Assembly: GCF_900114245.1 (NCBI RefSeq)
Contig: NZ_FOSK01000006.1
Location: forward strand, 248,001-312,000
DNA length: 64,000 nucleotides
Source: Pseudovibrio ascidiaceicola
GTDB taxonomy: Bacteria > Pseudomonadota > Alphaproteobacteria > Rhizobiales > Stappiaceae
Direction: 5' to 3'
Below the pieces are notes generated by a model. It worked only from the letters and a program-made list of their open reading frames with translations, did not search any database and had not been told where the DNA came from. A program made the translations under genes and the position numbers. Positions 32,308 to 42,343 of the stretch are shown here, in pieces. Numbering within the stretch: the first letter of the stretch is position 1; each line of letters starts with the position of its first letter.

Positions 32308-33069
32308 TCATCTGAGAATTCCATCCAAAATTGGCATGCTTGTGATGGCAGCTCCCAATATGAGTGAATAAGCGAGTGCACGGTACGAACGACCACTTGA
32401 TCGTGAGAAGCCTTTGGCTCCCAAATAGATGCTCAGGCCATATGCCGGGCAGATCAGGAGTGAGAGGAGCAGCAGTTCCTGTGTGATCAGGCCATTCCAC
32501 CAGAACGCCGCAAATGAGCCGAAACTGGTGAAGAAGAAGTAGGTGATCAGATTGGCGCGAATAACGCTGACGGGCAGGGGGCCTGACATCCAGTAGGTGA
32601 TGACCGGAGGGCCAGCCAGTTGTGTCATGCCGCCGAGCAGGCCAGAAACTGCGCCTACACCGAAAGACGTGCGTTTGTTGGGTGCCTTGGTATAGCGCCA
32701 GCCTGAAATCAAAATGATAAGCAGGAGGAGGACCACCGCGGACAGAACCCAGCGTAATACGTAGGGATCGGCATTCGTGAGTACCCATGCTCCGATAGAT
32801 ACAGTGATCACTGCCCCACCTGCTGCGGGGAGAACCGTTCTCCAATCACAGATTTTGGTGGCAGAGACCACCATGGGCAGTGAGATTGTTGCATCGACCA
32901 TGAGGAGGGAAGCCGCGGCCAGTTTTGGCTCCATAATAGCTGAGGCGATGGGCATGTAGATCATCGCGGCTCCGAACCCGGCAAACCCACGAGTCAACCC
33001 AGCGAGCGCTATGGTTGCGCACACCATCAAGAAGGTCGGGGATTCGAGTCCTGCGACGTCTGGGAGCAT
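32308..33069 (-). CDS. TauE/SafE-family permease 1
   Basis: A 253-residue protein with about eight hydrophobic helices in two repeats. GLTRGFAGFGAAMIYMPIAS near residue 27 and GLLGGMTQLAGPPVITYWMS near 134 are the two family signatures. TauE/SafE proteins export sulfite, sulfoacetate or related organic anions. A paralogue of the same plan lies 187 bp further right on the same strand. Confidence 0.88.
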   Translation of the reverse strand: MLPDVAGLESPTFLMVCATIALAGLTRGFAGFGAAMIYMPIASAIMEPKLAAASLLMVDATISLPMVVSATKICDWRTVLPAAGGAVITVSIGAWVLTNADPYVLRWVLSAVVLLLLIILISGWRYTKAPNKRTSFGVGAVSGLLGGMTQLAGPPVITYWMSGPLPVSVIRANLITYFFFTSFGSFAAFWWNGLITQELLLLSLLICPAYGLSIYLGAKGFSRSSGRSYRALAYSLILGAAITSMPILDGILR

Positions 33070-33256
33070 ATATGCCTCTGCTGAGAAGATCGGTTTAAGG
33101 CTTCCTAGTTGTGCGGACTATAAGTTACGAAGGTGCCTTCCTCCAATCGGGACAATTGGCCGAATTGTCGAGAATTTCTCAATTACCCCCTTCAAGAGAT
33201 GACAATCTGCCCGTTAGCCTTGTGAAACTGCGGGAAATTGGATGAGGCGGGTATGG

Positions 33257-34012
33257 TTAGAGGTCGTGGAAGAATGGCAGCGAAACGACTGCTGCGAGCA
33301 AGATGATGCCTTTTGCTGCCCATTTGAAATAGGTGGGAGGTGCGCTTTTGAAGGCTTTCGCACCAAACATAAGGCAGCCCAGATAGATTGGGCCTGCGAT
33401 GATCAGGACCGGGATGAGCTCTTTTGTGAAAAGACCGTTGTAAGCGTAAGAGGCATAGGCGGAGACATCGGCTATCGCGATAAACACAATCATGTTGGCT
33501 CGAATTATGTTTTGTGGATGGGGGCCGGTGGCCCAAAGCGTGTAGATGGGGATGGACGGCATCTGACTGAAACCGCCAAGCAAGCCGGAGAGCGCACCGA
33601 CACTGAGGTTTTGCTTGCGGCTGGGTTCCTCTGAATAGGTCCAGTTGGACATGAGGACGGCGAGTAGTGCGAGGACTACGATGGATATGCCCCAGTGCAG
33701 AATGATGGGTGGTGCGTTGGCGAGGATCCATGCGCCGACAGAGACAGCAAGGATCGCTCCAATGGCAGCAGGCACTACGCTTTTCCATCGGCAGAGCTTG
33801 GTTGCCGGAAAAATGAGCGGCAATGCGATGATGGTGTCGAGGATGAGAAGTGTAGCCGCAGCGAGCTTTGGGCCGATGACCAGTGCGGCGAGCGGGATCC
33901 AGACCATGCCTGACCCAAAGCCAGCGAAACCACGCATTAGACCGGCCAGAAGGATGGCTCCTGCGACTAAGGACAACTGCAAGGCTGAGTGGGCGTACAA
34001 GGCTTCAATCAT
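33257..34012 (-). CDS. TauE/SafE-family permease 2
   Basis: A 251-residue paralogue of the gene at 32308: GLMRGFAGFGSGMVWIPLA and GLLGGFSQMPSIPIYTLWA occupy the same places as the two signatures in the first copy. The two copies are clearly related but diverged, so a tandem duplication that is not recent. A 128-bp region to the right holds the ruvC promoter. Confidence 0.88.
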   Translation of the reverse strand: MIEALYAHSALQLSLVAGAILLAGLMRGFAGFGSGMVWIPLAALVIGPKLAAATLLILDTIIALPLIFPATKLCRWKSVVPAAIGAILAVSVGAWILANAPPIILHWGISIVVLALLAVLMSNWTYSEEPSRKQNLSVGALSGLLGGFSQMPSIPIYTLWATGPHPQNIIRANMIVFIAIADVSAYASYAYNGLFTKELIPVLIIAGPIYLGCLMFGAKAFKSAPPTYFKWAAKGIILLAAVVSLPFFHDL

Positions 34013-34135
34013 TGCGGGTCCTAATCTGCAACTGACGCAGGAACGCGTGGATTACTCCTGAATTTTAGCGGATTAGGCGATTGGTTGAGGTTACTGGCTA
34101 GCGTCTTCGGAGATTTTTCGTTACCGGTTTGTTCT

Positions 34136-34657
34136 ATGGATCATTCAATTCGAATCATGGGTGTTGACCCTGGTCTCAGGAACACTGGTTGGGGCATTAT
34201 TGATGCCAAAGGTAATCGCGTCAGCTTCATCGGGAGCGGCACGATACAATCCAACAACAAGTACTCTCTCGCAGAACGTCTCAAGCAGCTGTACACTGGC
34301 TTGCAAGAAGTGATTGAACGCTTTGATCCTTCTGAAGCTGCGGTTGAGAACACGTTTGTGAACAAGGATGCAGGGGCTACGCTTAAACTGGGACAGGCGA
34401 GGGGGATCGCTCTGCTTGTGCCATCTCTGCACAATCTCGTGGTTTCAGAATATGCTCCGAACCTGGTGAAAAAGACCGTGGTGGGAACCGGGCATGCGGA
34501 AAAAGAGCAAATCCGTATGATGGTGAAGGTGTTGATGCCGAAGGCGACGTTTAATTCGGACGACGCGGCGGATGCGCTGGCGATTGCGATCTGCCATAGT
34601 CATCACCGGGGTAGTGTAACGGGCCGTCTGGCCGCAGCGGAGGCGCGTTTGAAATGA
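34136..34657 (+). CDS. ruvC: Holliday junction endonuclease RuvC
   Basis: A 173-residue resolvase. [16 protein letters not shown] carries the first catalytic Asp; a Glu is in AVENTF, and [15 protein letters not shown] provides the last two acidic residues. The longer frame from 34085 is not used because the family starts near RIMGVDPG. It is the first gene of ruvC-ruvA-ruvB, and its TGA overlaps the ruvA ATG by 4 bp. Confidence 0.95.
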   Translation: MDHSIRIMGVDPGLRNTGWGIIDAKGNRVSFIGSGTIQSNNKYSLAERLKQLYTGLQEVIERFDPSEAAVENTFVNKDAGATLKLGQARGIALLVPSLHNLVVSEYAPNLVKKTVVGTGHAEKEQIRMMVKVLMPKATFNSDDAADALAIAICHSHHRGSVTGRLAAAEARLK

Positions 34658-35268
34658 TCGGGAAACTCAAGGGTATCGTCGACAGTTACGGCGATGATTT
34701 CGTCCTGCTGGATGTGCAAGGTGTTTGTTATCAGGTGCATTGCCCCTCTCGTGTGCTGCAGCAATTGCCGCGCGTAGGCGAAGCCGCTGTGCTGGCTATT
34801 GAGACCATGGTGCGTGAGGACATGATCAAGCTCTTCGGTTTTTCCGAGGACAGCGAGCGTGAGTGGTTCCGCATTCTCATGACTGTTCAAGGTGTTGGTG
34901 CGAAGGTTGCGCTGGGCATTTTGGGCATCATGCGGGCGTCTGAAGTGGCGAATGCGATTGCGCTGGGCGATAAGACTGCGATTACACGGGCGCCGGGTGT
35001 TGGTAAGCGCGTGGCAGAACGTATCGTGACAGAGCTGAAAGACAAGGCGCCTGCCTTCGCTTCTGTTGAAGATGACACCATTGCCGTTTCGCAAAGCGTT
35101 GCGGAAAATGTGGCGTCCCGGCCTGTTGCAGATGCTGTCTCGGCTCTTTCCAATCTCGGTTATCAGCCTGCACAGGCGTCCGCTGCTGTGGCAGCTGCTG
35201 TGAAAACGGCGGGTGAAGATGCGAGCGCTGAAAAACTTATTCGCCTCGGCCTTAAGGAACTTGCGTAA
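34654..35268 (+). CDS. ruvA: Holliday junction DNA helicase subunit RuvA
   Basis: A 204-residue protein. [20 protein letters not shown] is the OB domain start; [19 protein letters not shown] and [19 protein letters not shown] are the two helix-hairpin-helix DNA-binding motifs; the C-terminal domain (about 160-204) contacts RuvB. Overlaps ruvC and ruvB by 4 and 1 bp, so the three are translationally coupled. Confidence 0.95.
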   Translation: MIGKLKGIVDSYGDDFVLLDVQGVCYQVHCPSRVLQQLPRVGEAAVLAIETMVREDMIKLFGFSEDSEREWFRILMTVQGVGAKVALGILGIMRASEVANAIALGDKTAITRAPGVGKRVAERIVTELKDKAPAFASVEDDTIAVSQSVAENVASRPVADAVSALSNLGYQPAQASAAVAAAVKTAGEDASAEKLIRLGLKELA

Positions 35269-36314
35269 TGAATGAGGGTGAGGATCGCCTTGTTACTCCT
35301 GAAATCCGGGGCGACGAGATTGATAGTGGCACGCGTCCGCAAACACTGGATGACTTTACCGGACAGGCGCAGGCGCGTGAAAACCTGAAGGTTTTCATTG
35401 GAGCGGCGAAAGCACGAAGTGAGGCGCTGGACCACGTGTTGTTTGTTGGGCCTCCGGGCCTTGGCAAGACAACACTGGCGCAGATTATGGCGCGCGAGCT
35501 TGGTGTGAATTTCCGTGCGACGTCTGGTCCTGTGATTGCAAAGGCAGGCGACCTTGCTGCGTTGCTGACCAATCTGGAAGATCGGGATGTTCTGTTCATT
35601 GACGAGATCCACCGTCTCAACCCTGCGGTTGAAGAGGTGCTGTATCCGGCAATGGAGGATTACCAGCTCGATCTCATCATTGGTGAGGGACCAGCTGCGC
35701 GGTCTGTGAAGATTGATCTGGCGAAGTTTACTCTGGTGGCTGCAACGACCCGTATTGGCTTGCTGACGACACCGTTACGTGACCGGTTTGGTATTCCTGT
35801 TCGGCTTGAGTTTTATACTCCAGAAGAACTGGAGCTGATTGTGAAGCGCGGCGCGCGGCTTTTGGGAATCGGCATGAGTGATGCTGGTGCACGAGAGATC
35901 GCCAAACGTTCCCGCGGGACGCCTCGTATTGCGGGGCGCTTGTTGCGCCGTGTGCGGGACTTTGCGATTGTGGCCGGGGATGCTGAGATTGATAATGGGC
36001 TCGCCGACAGGGCTTTGCGGCAGCTGGAAGTGGACAGCGCTGGTTTTGATAGTCTTGATCGGCGTTATCTGAAGCAGATAGCCCTGAACTTTGGTGGTGG
36101 ACCAGTTGGGATCGAGACGATTGCAGCAGCTCTTTCTGAGCCACGTGATGCGATTGAAGAGATTGTTGAGCCCTACCTTATCCAGAATGGCTATCTACAA
36201 CGGACACCACGTGGCCGAATTTTGACGCCAATCGCTTTTAAACACCTTGGTTTGGCGGTGCCTGATAATCCGAATGCACCTCAGATGGCTCTTTTTCAAC
36301 ACGCTGAAGACTGA
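35268..36314 (+). CDS. ruvB: Holliday junction branch migration ATPase RuvB
   Basis: A 348-residue AAA+ protein. Walker A GPPGLGKT at about 61-68, Walker [10 protein letters not shown] at about 110-118, sensor 1 AATTRIG and the C-terminal winged helix. Forms hexamers that pump DNA through RuvA-bound junctions. It is followed after 9 bp by ybgC, leading into tolQ. Confidence 0.96.
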   Translation: MNEGEDRLVTPEIRGDEIDSGTRPQTLDDFTGQAQARENLKVFIGAAKARSEALDHVLFVGPPGLGKTTLAQIMARELGVNFRATSGPVIAKAGDLAALLTNLEDRDVLFIDEIHRLNPAVEEVLYPAMEDYQLDLIIGEGPAARSVKIDLAKFTLVAATTRIGLLTTPLRDRFGIPVRLEFYTPEELELIVKRGARLLGIGMSDAGAREIAKRSRGTPRIAGRLLRRVRDFAIVAGDAEIDNGLADRALRQLEVDSAGFDSLDRRYLKQIALNFGGGPVGIETIAAALSEPRDAIEEIVEPYLIQNGYLQRTPRGRILTPIAFKHLGLAVPDNPNAPQMALFQHAED

Positions 36315-36323
36315 TCTGCAGAT

Positions 36324-36785
36324 ATGAACACTAAAAAAACTGAGGCAAATTGGCCCGATCTGACGGGACGAATTGACGGCAACGAACATATTTTGCCTGT
36401 ACGTGTGTATTACGAGGACACCGATTTTTCCGGGGTCGTCTATCACGCAGCTTATCTGAAGTTCATGGAGCGCGGCCGCACTGAGCTGCTGCGTATGCGC
36501 GGTGTGCATCATCATGAGCTGGATTCAGGCATGCATGGGGAGCGTCTGGCGTTTGCTGTTCGTCATATGGACATTGATTTTCTCAAGCCTGCACGAATCG
36601 ATGATGTGCTTGAAGTTCATACGGATATCAGTGAAGTGAAGGGTGTCCGGATGTTTATAAGCCAGAGAGTTATGCGTGGTGACGAAGTTTTGATCAAAGC
36701 ACGTGTGACTGCTGTGGCTATTTCTGCAGACGGGAAACCACGCAGATTGCCCAAGGATCTAGTCGCCCAAATGAACGGCGAATAA
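36324..36785 (+). CDS. ybgC: Tol-Pal-associated acyl-CoA thioesterase YbgC
   Basis: A 153-residue hot-dog-fold thioesterase. YYEDTDFSGVVYHAAYLKFM at about 30-49 holds the catalytic Asp and His region. Acts on short-chain acyl-CoA and acts at the membrane in complexes with phospholipid enzymes in E. coli. Its position directly before tolQ is the standard order. Confidence 0.93.
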   Translation: MNTKKTEANWPDLTGRIDGNEHILPVRVYYEDTDFSGVVYHAAYLKFMERGRTELLRMRGVHHHELDSGMHGERLAFAVRHMDIDFLKPARIDDVLEVHTDISEVKGVRMFISQRVMRGDEVLIKARVTAVAISADGKPRRLPKDLVAQMNGE

Positions 36786-37030
36786 GCGCAATAATCATCG
36801 CGAAAAATCACCAATATTCATTCAAAGTAAACGGGACTGGAAACCTTTTAATCCTTCAGTAACCTTAAACAGGTCTTTTCATTTATGCCTTCAATGCTGG
36901 CTGTAGTCGAAGTTTCGCCAAATTCGACAGGCAGGAAGGCTGCTAAATGTTTAATAGACTGGTTGTGTCCATGGCAGGGGTTCTACCGTGGACAGGTCTT
37001 TGGGTTATCAGGGCAAGAGGTCCTTATTAC

Positions 37031-37816
37031 ATGAACTCTAAGGTGATGAAACTCGTTGTGGCCATGAGCGCAGCGGCGGCTTTGTTGACGCCATTGGCTG
37101 CAACGGCTCAGGACGTGCAATCTGTTGAGCTGGGTGCAGCTCCGGGTTCGGGCTTGTCCTACATTTCGTTGTTTCTGGAAGCAGACATCGTCGTCAAGAT
37201 TGTAATGATCGGTCTGATCGCTGCTTCTGTCTGGAGCTGGGCGATTATCTTTGACAAGATTGTTCTATACGGTCGCTCTCGTCGCCAGATGAACCGTTTT
37301 GAGAATGTGTTCTGGTCCGGCCAGTCTCTCGAAGAGCTCTATAAGTCTTTATCCTCCCGCGCGAATAACGGCATGTCTGCATTGTTCGTGGCTGCGATGC
37401 GTGAGTGGAAGCGCTCTCATGAAGGCGATAAGCCTGCGATTGCCAGCTTGCAGCAGCGAATTGACCGTGTGATGGATTTGACCATCTCCCGCGAAGTTGA
37501 GCGCCTTGAAAAGCGCCTGTTGTTCCTTGCAACGATTGGCAGTGCGGCTCCATTTGTTGGCCTGTTTGGTACGGTGTGGGGCATCATGAATGCGTTTACG
37601 TCCATTGCGGCTTCCAAGAATACCAACCTTGCCGTTGTGGCTCCGGGTATCGCCGAGGCGCTGTTTGCGACCGGTTTGGGCCTGATTGCAGCTATTCCGG
37701 CGGTTATTGCTTACAACAAACTGCAGAGTGATTCCGGCAAGCTTGCCGCGCGTATGGAAGGCTTTGCAGACGAGTTTTCCGCCATTTTGTCTCGCCGCAT
37801 TGATGAGCGAGGATAA
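37031..37816 (+). CDS. tolQ: Tol-Pal stator subunit TolQ
   Basis: A 261-residue inner membrane protein with three helices. One is at about 55-75 (VKIVMIGLIAASVWSWAII), and the pair around FLATIGSAAPFVGLFGTVWG and EALFATGLGLIAAIPAV forms the pore lining with TolR. The start is uncertain: ATG 37031 has GAGG 11 bases upstream, but ATG 36947 has a better site (AGGAAGG) and would add 28 residues. TolQR uses the proton gradient to power TolA during cell constriction. Confidence 0.92.
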   Translation: MNSKVMKLVVAMSAAAALLTPLAATAQDVQSVELGAAPGSGLSYISLFLEADIVVKIVMIGLIAASVWSWAIIFDKIVLYGRSRRQMNRFENVFWSGQSLEELYKSLSSRANNGMSALFVAAMREWKRSHEGDKPAIASLQQRIDRVMDLTISREVERLEKRLLFLATIGSAAPFVGLFGTVWGIMNAFTSIAASKNTNLAVVAPGIAEALFATGLGLIAAIPAVIAYNKLQSDSGKLAARMEGFADEFSAILSRRIDERG

Positions 37817-37819
37817 CCC

Positions 37820-38278
37820 ATGGGTATGAGCACTGGAGCAGCTGGTGGTGGTGGTCGTGCAGGTGGCAGACGTGGTCGCCGCAGGCATTCTCACGCACCG
37901 ATGAGCGAGATCAACGTAACGCCGATGGTGGACGTGATGCTGGTACTGCTGATCATCTTTATGGTGGCAGCTCCCTTGCTAACTGTCGGCGTGCCGATTG
38001 ACCTGCCTGAAACTCGCGCAAAAGCGATGGAGGGTGACACTGAGCCGATAGCGATTTCGGTGAAGTCCGATGGGGGCGTGTTCATTCAGGATACCGAGAT
38101 CCCTATCGATGAGTTGATCGCGAAACTCGGTGCGATTGCCGAGAATGGTTACAACGAGCGTATTTACGTGCGTGGTGATCAGGATGCTGATTACGGAATC
38201 ATCATGAAAGTTATGGGTCGCATCAATGCAGCTGGATACAAGCGCATTGGGCTCGTCACTCTAGAGGAGCAGGGTTAA
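37820..38278 (+). CDS. tolR: Tol-Pal stator subunit TolR
   Basis: A 152-residue protein with a Gly/Arg-rich cytoplasmic tail, one membrane helix PMVDVMLVLLIIFMVAAPLL (about 34-53) whose Asp is the proton-carrying residue, and a periplasmic domain. Starts 3 bp after the tolQ stop. Confidence 0.95.
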   Translation: MGMSTGAAGGGGRAGGRRGRRRHSHAPMSEINVTPMVDVMLVLLIIFMVAAPLLTVGVPIDLPETRAKAMEGDTEPIAISVKSDGGVFIQDTEIPIDELIAKLGAIAENGYNERIYVRGDQDADYGIIMKVMGRINAAGYKRIGLVTLEEQG

Positions 38279-38284
38279 CCGGGA

Positions 38285-39220
38285 ATGCGTGCAGGCCTTA
38301 TCGCATCGCTAATTGTTCACGTGGTCGTGCTTGTTGCCGGAGCGGTTTCGCTTAACTTCGGCAAAGAGCTGAACACTGCCCCGGTGGATTCACTGCCCGT
38401 GGATCTTGTGCCTGTGAGCGAGCTGACAAAGCTGCAGCTGGGCACAAAAGAAGCGAAGGAAATCAAAGAGGCTGCTTTGCAGCCGACCAAGAAGCCTGCA
38501 GAAAAGCCAGAACCGGAGAAAAAGACCGGTGAAGCTAAGAAAGAGGTGAAGAAGGTTCAGGAAGCGAAGAAGGAAGTGCAGCAGGCTGAAACACCGCCGC
38601 CGCCACCAGAACCAGCTGAACCAGAGCCAGCTCCAAAGGAGGTGCCAAAAGAGAAGGCGCCTGTGGAGACTGCAGAACTTGGTCCTGAAATAGAAAAGAC
38701 AGAAAAGCCAAAGCAGGTCGTTAAAGTTCGTCCACGTTCCAAGCCCAAGCCTCCAGCGCGCCCTAAAGCGCCGAAGAAGGAAGAGCCGAAGAAGAAGGAA
38801 GACTTTAACTCGAAGATGGCGGCTTTGCTGAACAAAACGAATGCGAAGTCGAGTGGGACTGCAAAGTCTGCCAAGCCGGCTTCTCTTGGATCCGAATTGG
38901 GTCAGACCAACGTGAAGATGAGCCAGTCTGAACTGGATGCGCTTCGCGGGCAGGTCGCCCGGTGCTGGAACCCGCCTGTGGGTGCAGCTGGTGCTGAAGA
39001 TCTGACCGTTCGTCTGCAATTCAACCTGAGCCGTACTGGTGAAGTTGAAGGGCAGATGAAGGTTCTGAATTCCAGCAGTAACCCAACATTCAGAGCTGCT
39101 GCAAGCAGTGCAGAACGCGCGGTCTATCGCTGCGGTCCGTATTCTCTGCCAGCAGCTAAATATGATGCATGGAAAACCGTCATCTTGAATTTTGATCCTC
39201 GCGACATGCTTGGATACTAG
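38285..39220 (+). CDS. tolA: Tol-Pal energy transducer TolA
   Basis: A 311-residue protein with one N-terminal membrane helix (IASLIVHVVVLVAGAVSL, about 6-24), a long Lys/Glu/Pro-rich periplasmic rod (about 55-185) and a C-terminal TolA/TonB-like domain from about 215 with LDALRGQVARCWNPP. Connects TolQR to TolB and Pal. Spacing to tolR is 6 bp. Confidence 0.93.
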   Translation: MRAGLIASLIVHVVVLVAGAVSLNFGKELNTAPVDSLPVDLVPVSELTKLQLGTKEAKEIKEAALQPTKKPAEKPEPEKKTGEAKKEVKKVQEAKKEVQQAETPPPPPEPAEPEPAPKEVPKEKAPVETAELGPEIEKTEKPKQVVKVRPRSKPKPPARPKAPKKEEPKKKEDFNSKMAALLNKTNAKSSGTAKSAKPASLGSELGQTNVKMSQSELDALRGQVARCWNPPVGAAGAEDLTVRLQFNLSRTGEVEGQMKVLNSSSNPTFRAAASSAERAVYRCGPYSLPAAKYDAWKTVILNFDPRDMLGY

Positions 39221-39248
39221 GTATTGAGATTGAAAGGAGCTTAGGTCT

Positions 39249-40613
39249 ATGTCCTTTGTGATGGGGCTTAACCCAATGCGTACAACAGGAGTCAAGCAGC
39301 TATGGCGTCATGCATGTCGCCTTGTGGCTGCTGCTGTTACTGTTGCTGCGATCTCTCAACCTGCATATGCCCTGATTGAGCTTGATATTACTCAGGGCAA
39401 CGTTGAACCTATGCCGATTGCAATTTCTCCCTTTGCAGGTTCCGGCTTGCAGGAAGACGTAGCAGGGCAGATTTCTCAAGTTGTTGCAGCGGATTTGCAG
39501 CGCTCGGGCTTATTCCGCCCGATTGATCCGACAGCGCATATTCAGCAGGGAATGAATGTGGGCACCATGCCGCGCTTTGGCGATTGGAGAACCATTGGTT
39601 CTCAGGCTTTGGTGACTGGTTCTATCGCGCAGCAGGCAAACGGACAGATCCGGGCAGAATTTCGTTTGTGGGATGTGTTTGCCGGTCAGCAGTTGATTGG
39701 CCAGCAGTTCTTCACCACACCAGAAAACTGGCGCCGTCTGGCACACATCATTTCCGACGCGGTTTACCAGCGTTTGACTGGTGAAAAAGGTTACTTCGAT
39801 ACCCGCGTGGTCTTTATTGATGAAAGCGGACCGAAGGATGCGCGCCGTAAGCGCCTGGCGATTATGGATCAGGATGGCGCGAATGTTCGCTATCTGACTC
39901 GTGGTGATGACCTTGTGCTGACACCTCGGTTCTCTCCTGTCTCTCAGGAAGTGACCTACATGTCTTATGTAGGCGGTAATCCGCAGGTTTACCTGTTCAA
40001 CATTGAAACCGGGCAGCGTGAGGTTCTTGGAAACTTCCCAGGTATGACGTTTGCGCCGCGCTTCTCTCCTGATGGTCAAAAGGTCATCATGAGCTTGCAG
40101 CAGGGCAGCAATGCGAACCTTTATCTCATGGATCTCCGGACACGCCGGACTACGCGCCTGACCAATACAGCCGCTATCGACACCAGTCCTTCTTTCTCTC
40201 CGGATGGAAGTCAGGTGGTGTTTGAAAGTGACCGTGGCGGTTCTCAGCAGCTTTATGTGATGAACTCAAATGGAAGCGGTGCGACACGCATATCCTTTGG
40301 GCCAGGACAGTATTCAACGCCTGTGTGGTCGCCGCGCGGTGATTTGATTGCCTTTACTAAGGTGCATCAGGGGCGCTTCATGATTGGTGTTATTCGCCCA
40401 GATGGTAAGGGTGAGCGTATTCTCACTGAAGGCTATCACAATGAGGGACCAGCCTGGTCTCCAAACGGACGTGTACTGACGTTCTTCCGCGATACTGTGG
40501 GCGAGCAGGGTGGTCCTCAGGTCTGGACAGTTGACCTGACCGGCTATAACGAACAGCTGGTTCAGACGCCAAACTTTGCTTCAGATCCGGCGTGGTCTCC
40601 GTTGCTCGACTAA
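39249..40613 (+). CDS. tolB: Tol-Pal periplasmic protein TolB
   Basis: A 454-residue precursor with a signal peptide ending near residue 41 (SQPAYA), an N-terminal domain (about 55-170) and a six-bladed propeller with repeated F-SPDG-type motifs such as [25 protein letters not shown] and [18 protein letters not shown] precedes the ATG. It binds Pal and TolA in turn. Confidence 0.95.
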   Translation: MSFVMGLNPMRTTGVKQLWRHACRLVAAAVTVAAISQPAYALIELDITQGNVEPMPIAISPFAGSGLQEDVAGQISQVVAADLQRSGLFRPIDPTAHIQQGMNVGTMPRFGDWRTIGSQALVTGSIAQQANGQIRAEFRLWDVFAGQQLIGQQFFTTPENWRRLAHIISDAVYQRLTGEKGYFDTRVVFIDESGPKDARRKRLAIMDQDGANVRYLTRGDDLVLTPRFSPVSQEVTYMSYVGGNPQVYLFNIETGQREVLGNFPGMTFAPRFSPDGQKVIMSLQQGSNANLYLMDLRTRRTTRLTNTAAIDTSPSFSPDGSQVVFESDRGGSQQLYVMNSNGSGATRISFGPGQYSTPVWSPRGDLIAFTKVHQGRFMIGVIRPDGKGERILTEGYHNEGPAWSPNGRVLTFFRDTVGEQGGPQVWTVDLTGYNEQLVQTPNFASDPAWSPLLD

Positions 40614-40754
40614 CCATGAAACTGAGACCCCCAATTTCTCGCGGGAAATTGGGGTCATTAGCACTTCATTAACCAATAAATTCAAGTTACCCTTAACCAA
40701 GTTGGTCTAGGGCTTTTTTAACCCTCGGGGTTTGAGGGACAGGAGATTCTATAA

Positions 40755-41237
40755 ATGTCAAAGACGCTGTTCGCGCGCGGAGCGCGTTTCGCCGCTGTGG
40801 TGGCTGTGTGTCTCGTCGCAGCAGCTTGTTCGCAGACACGCCCTGAACTGACCAGTGGCAATAGTTCTGTTGCAGCTGGCTCTGGACAGGACTTCGTTGT
40901 GAATGTTGGGGATCGTGTATTCTTCCTCAACAACCAGAGCTCCCTTGATGGTTCTGCTCGCGCAGTGCTGGACAAGCAGGCTCAGTGGCTGCAACACTAT
41001 AAAAACTACTCAATTACGATTGAAGGTCACGCTGACGAGCGCGGCACCCGCCAGTACAACATTGCACTGGGTGCGCGACGTGCAGCTGCAGTTCGAGAAT
41101 ACCTTGTTGCAAAAGGCATTAGCCCAACTCGCATCAAAACACTCTCCTACGGCAAAGAGCGTCCGGTTGCGGTTTGTAATGCGGCTTCTTGCTGGAGCCA
41201 GAACCGTCGTGCTGTGACAGTTCTGAGTGGTCAGTAA
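40755..41237 (+). CDS. pal: Peptidoglycan-associated lipoprotein Pal
   Basis: A 160-residue lipoprotein: the lipobox LVAAAC at residues 20-25 (cleaved before Cys25) and an OmpA-type C-terminal domain with IEGHADERGTRQYNIALGAR that binds meso-diaminopimelate of peptidoglycan. A terminator follows at 41263-41295. Confidence 0.95.
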   Translation: MSKTLFARGARFAAVVAVCLVAAACSQTRPELTSGNSSVAAGSGQDFVVNVGDRVFFLNNQSSLDGSARAVLDKQAQWLQHYKNYSITIEGHADERGTRQYNIALGARRAAAVREYLVAKGISPTRIKTLSYGKERPVAVCNAASCWSQNRRAVTVLSGQ

Positions 41238-41262
41238 TTGAGTTTGACTTGCTGATATCTAG

Positions 41263-41295
41263 AAAAGGCTTCCCTAATTTGGGGGAGCCTTTTTT
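41263..41295 (+). terminator. Terminator after pal
   Basis: AAAAGGCTTCCC and GGGGGAGCCTTTTTT form a stem with one wobble/mismatch, ending in a six-T run. cpoB-tilS downstream must start from a separate promoter or read-through. Confidence 0.85.
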
Positions 41296-41455
41296 GTTGA
41301 AACTCCTGCAAACTTGTAGGAGAACGGAAATTGGTCGGGGAGAAGCCGCAAATAGGAGAGAAACACTGAATGTGTGCCCTATTTTCGTCTTTTCCTCTTG
41401 CCAAGAGATGAGAAATTCCGACCCGGCCCCTGAAGGGTGTCTCAGGAGATAATTG

Positions 41456-42343
41456 ATGGCTCTTTACCGACGTATTGCAACAAGCTTTGTTGTTCTTGCG
41501 CTTGTAACCTCTACAAGTTTACCTGCATCTGCGCAGCTTTTTGGTTCATCTAAGAATGATGAGACCGCTCAAAATACTGCCCGTCTTGGTCAACTTGAGG
41601 AGCAGGTTCGCTTGCTGACAGGCAAGGTTGAAGAGCTAAATCATAAATTGCGTCTGACTGAAGATGCGCTACGGCGTTCTCAGGAGGACGTTGAGTACCG
41701 CCTGCAGCAGTTGGAAAATCCAGGTCAGACACCTCGTGTTGTCCAGCCTCCAGTTGTCCAGCAACCAAGCACGACAGCCCCGGCGAACCGAAGCCAGCAG
41801 CTTTCAACACTGAACACGCCTGCTCAGGGAACGAACAGCGGTCCATTGGATCTTTCTCAGATTGCACGCGGCAACAACGCTGCGCCCACTGGTTCAACAC
41901 TTGCACCAAGTTCTGGCTCTCTTCAGTTTTCTGGTAGTGTGAATGAACTGCTGAGCGGTGACCCGCAGTCGGACTACAATGCGGTTTATGGCTTGATGGT
42001 TGGTGGCAACTACCCTGCTGCTACTGAGGGCTTTGATACGTTCCTTGGCATGTATCCTGATCATGAGCTGACTGCGAATGCGCAGCACTGGCTTGGCGAA
42101 AGCCTGCTGGCTCAGCGTCAGTATGAGAACGCTGCACAAGCTTTTCTAAAAAGCTATACTGATTTTCCTGAGAGTGAACTGGCTCCTGAAAGCTTGCTGA
42201 AATTGGGGACTGCCCTTACAGGTATGGGGAATGCGCCCGCTGCTTGTGAAACCTACGAGCAGCTTCTCGCCAATTTCCAGTTTGCAGCCCCTGCTGTGCT
42301 GGAGCAGGCCAAGGTTCAACAGAAACGTGACAACTGCCTCTAA
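41456..42343 (+). CDS. cpoB: Cell division coordinator CpoB (YbgF)
   Basis: A 295-residue periplasmic protein: signal peptide ending SASAQ near residue 27, coiled-coil trimerisation segment about 40-90 (RLGQLEEQVRLLTGKVEELN), a Pro/Gln/Thr linker, then TPR repeats from about 165 including YPDHELTANAQHWLGESLL. Couples outer membrane constriction to peptidoglycan synthesis. ATG 41456 has AGGAG upstream; a TTG one codon earlier is less likely. Confidence 0.93.
   Translation: MALYRRIATSFVVLALVTSTSLPASAQLFGSSKNDETAQNTARLGQLEEQVRLLTGKVEELNHKLRLTEDALRRSQEDVEYRLQQLENPGQTPRVVQPPVVQQPSTTAPANRSQQLSTLNTPAQGTNSGPLDLSQIARGNNAAPTGSTLAPSSGSLQFSGSVNELLSGDPQSDYNAVYGLMVGGNYPAATEGFDTFLGMYPDHELTANAQHWLGESLLAQRQYENAAQAFLKSYTDFPESELAPESLLKLGTALTGMGNAPAACETYEQLLANFQFAAPAVLEQAKVQQKRDNCL

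Noticed and set aside
38390-39295. A 301-codon minus-strand frame opposite tolA
   Set aside because: It is the shadow of the Lys/Glu/Pro-rich TolA rod and consists of low-complexity Leu/Phe/Arg/Trp sequence.
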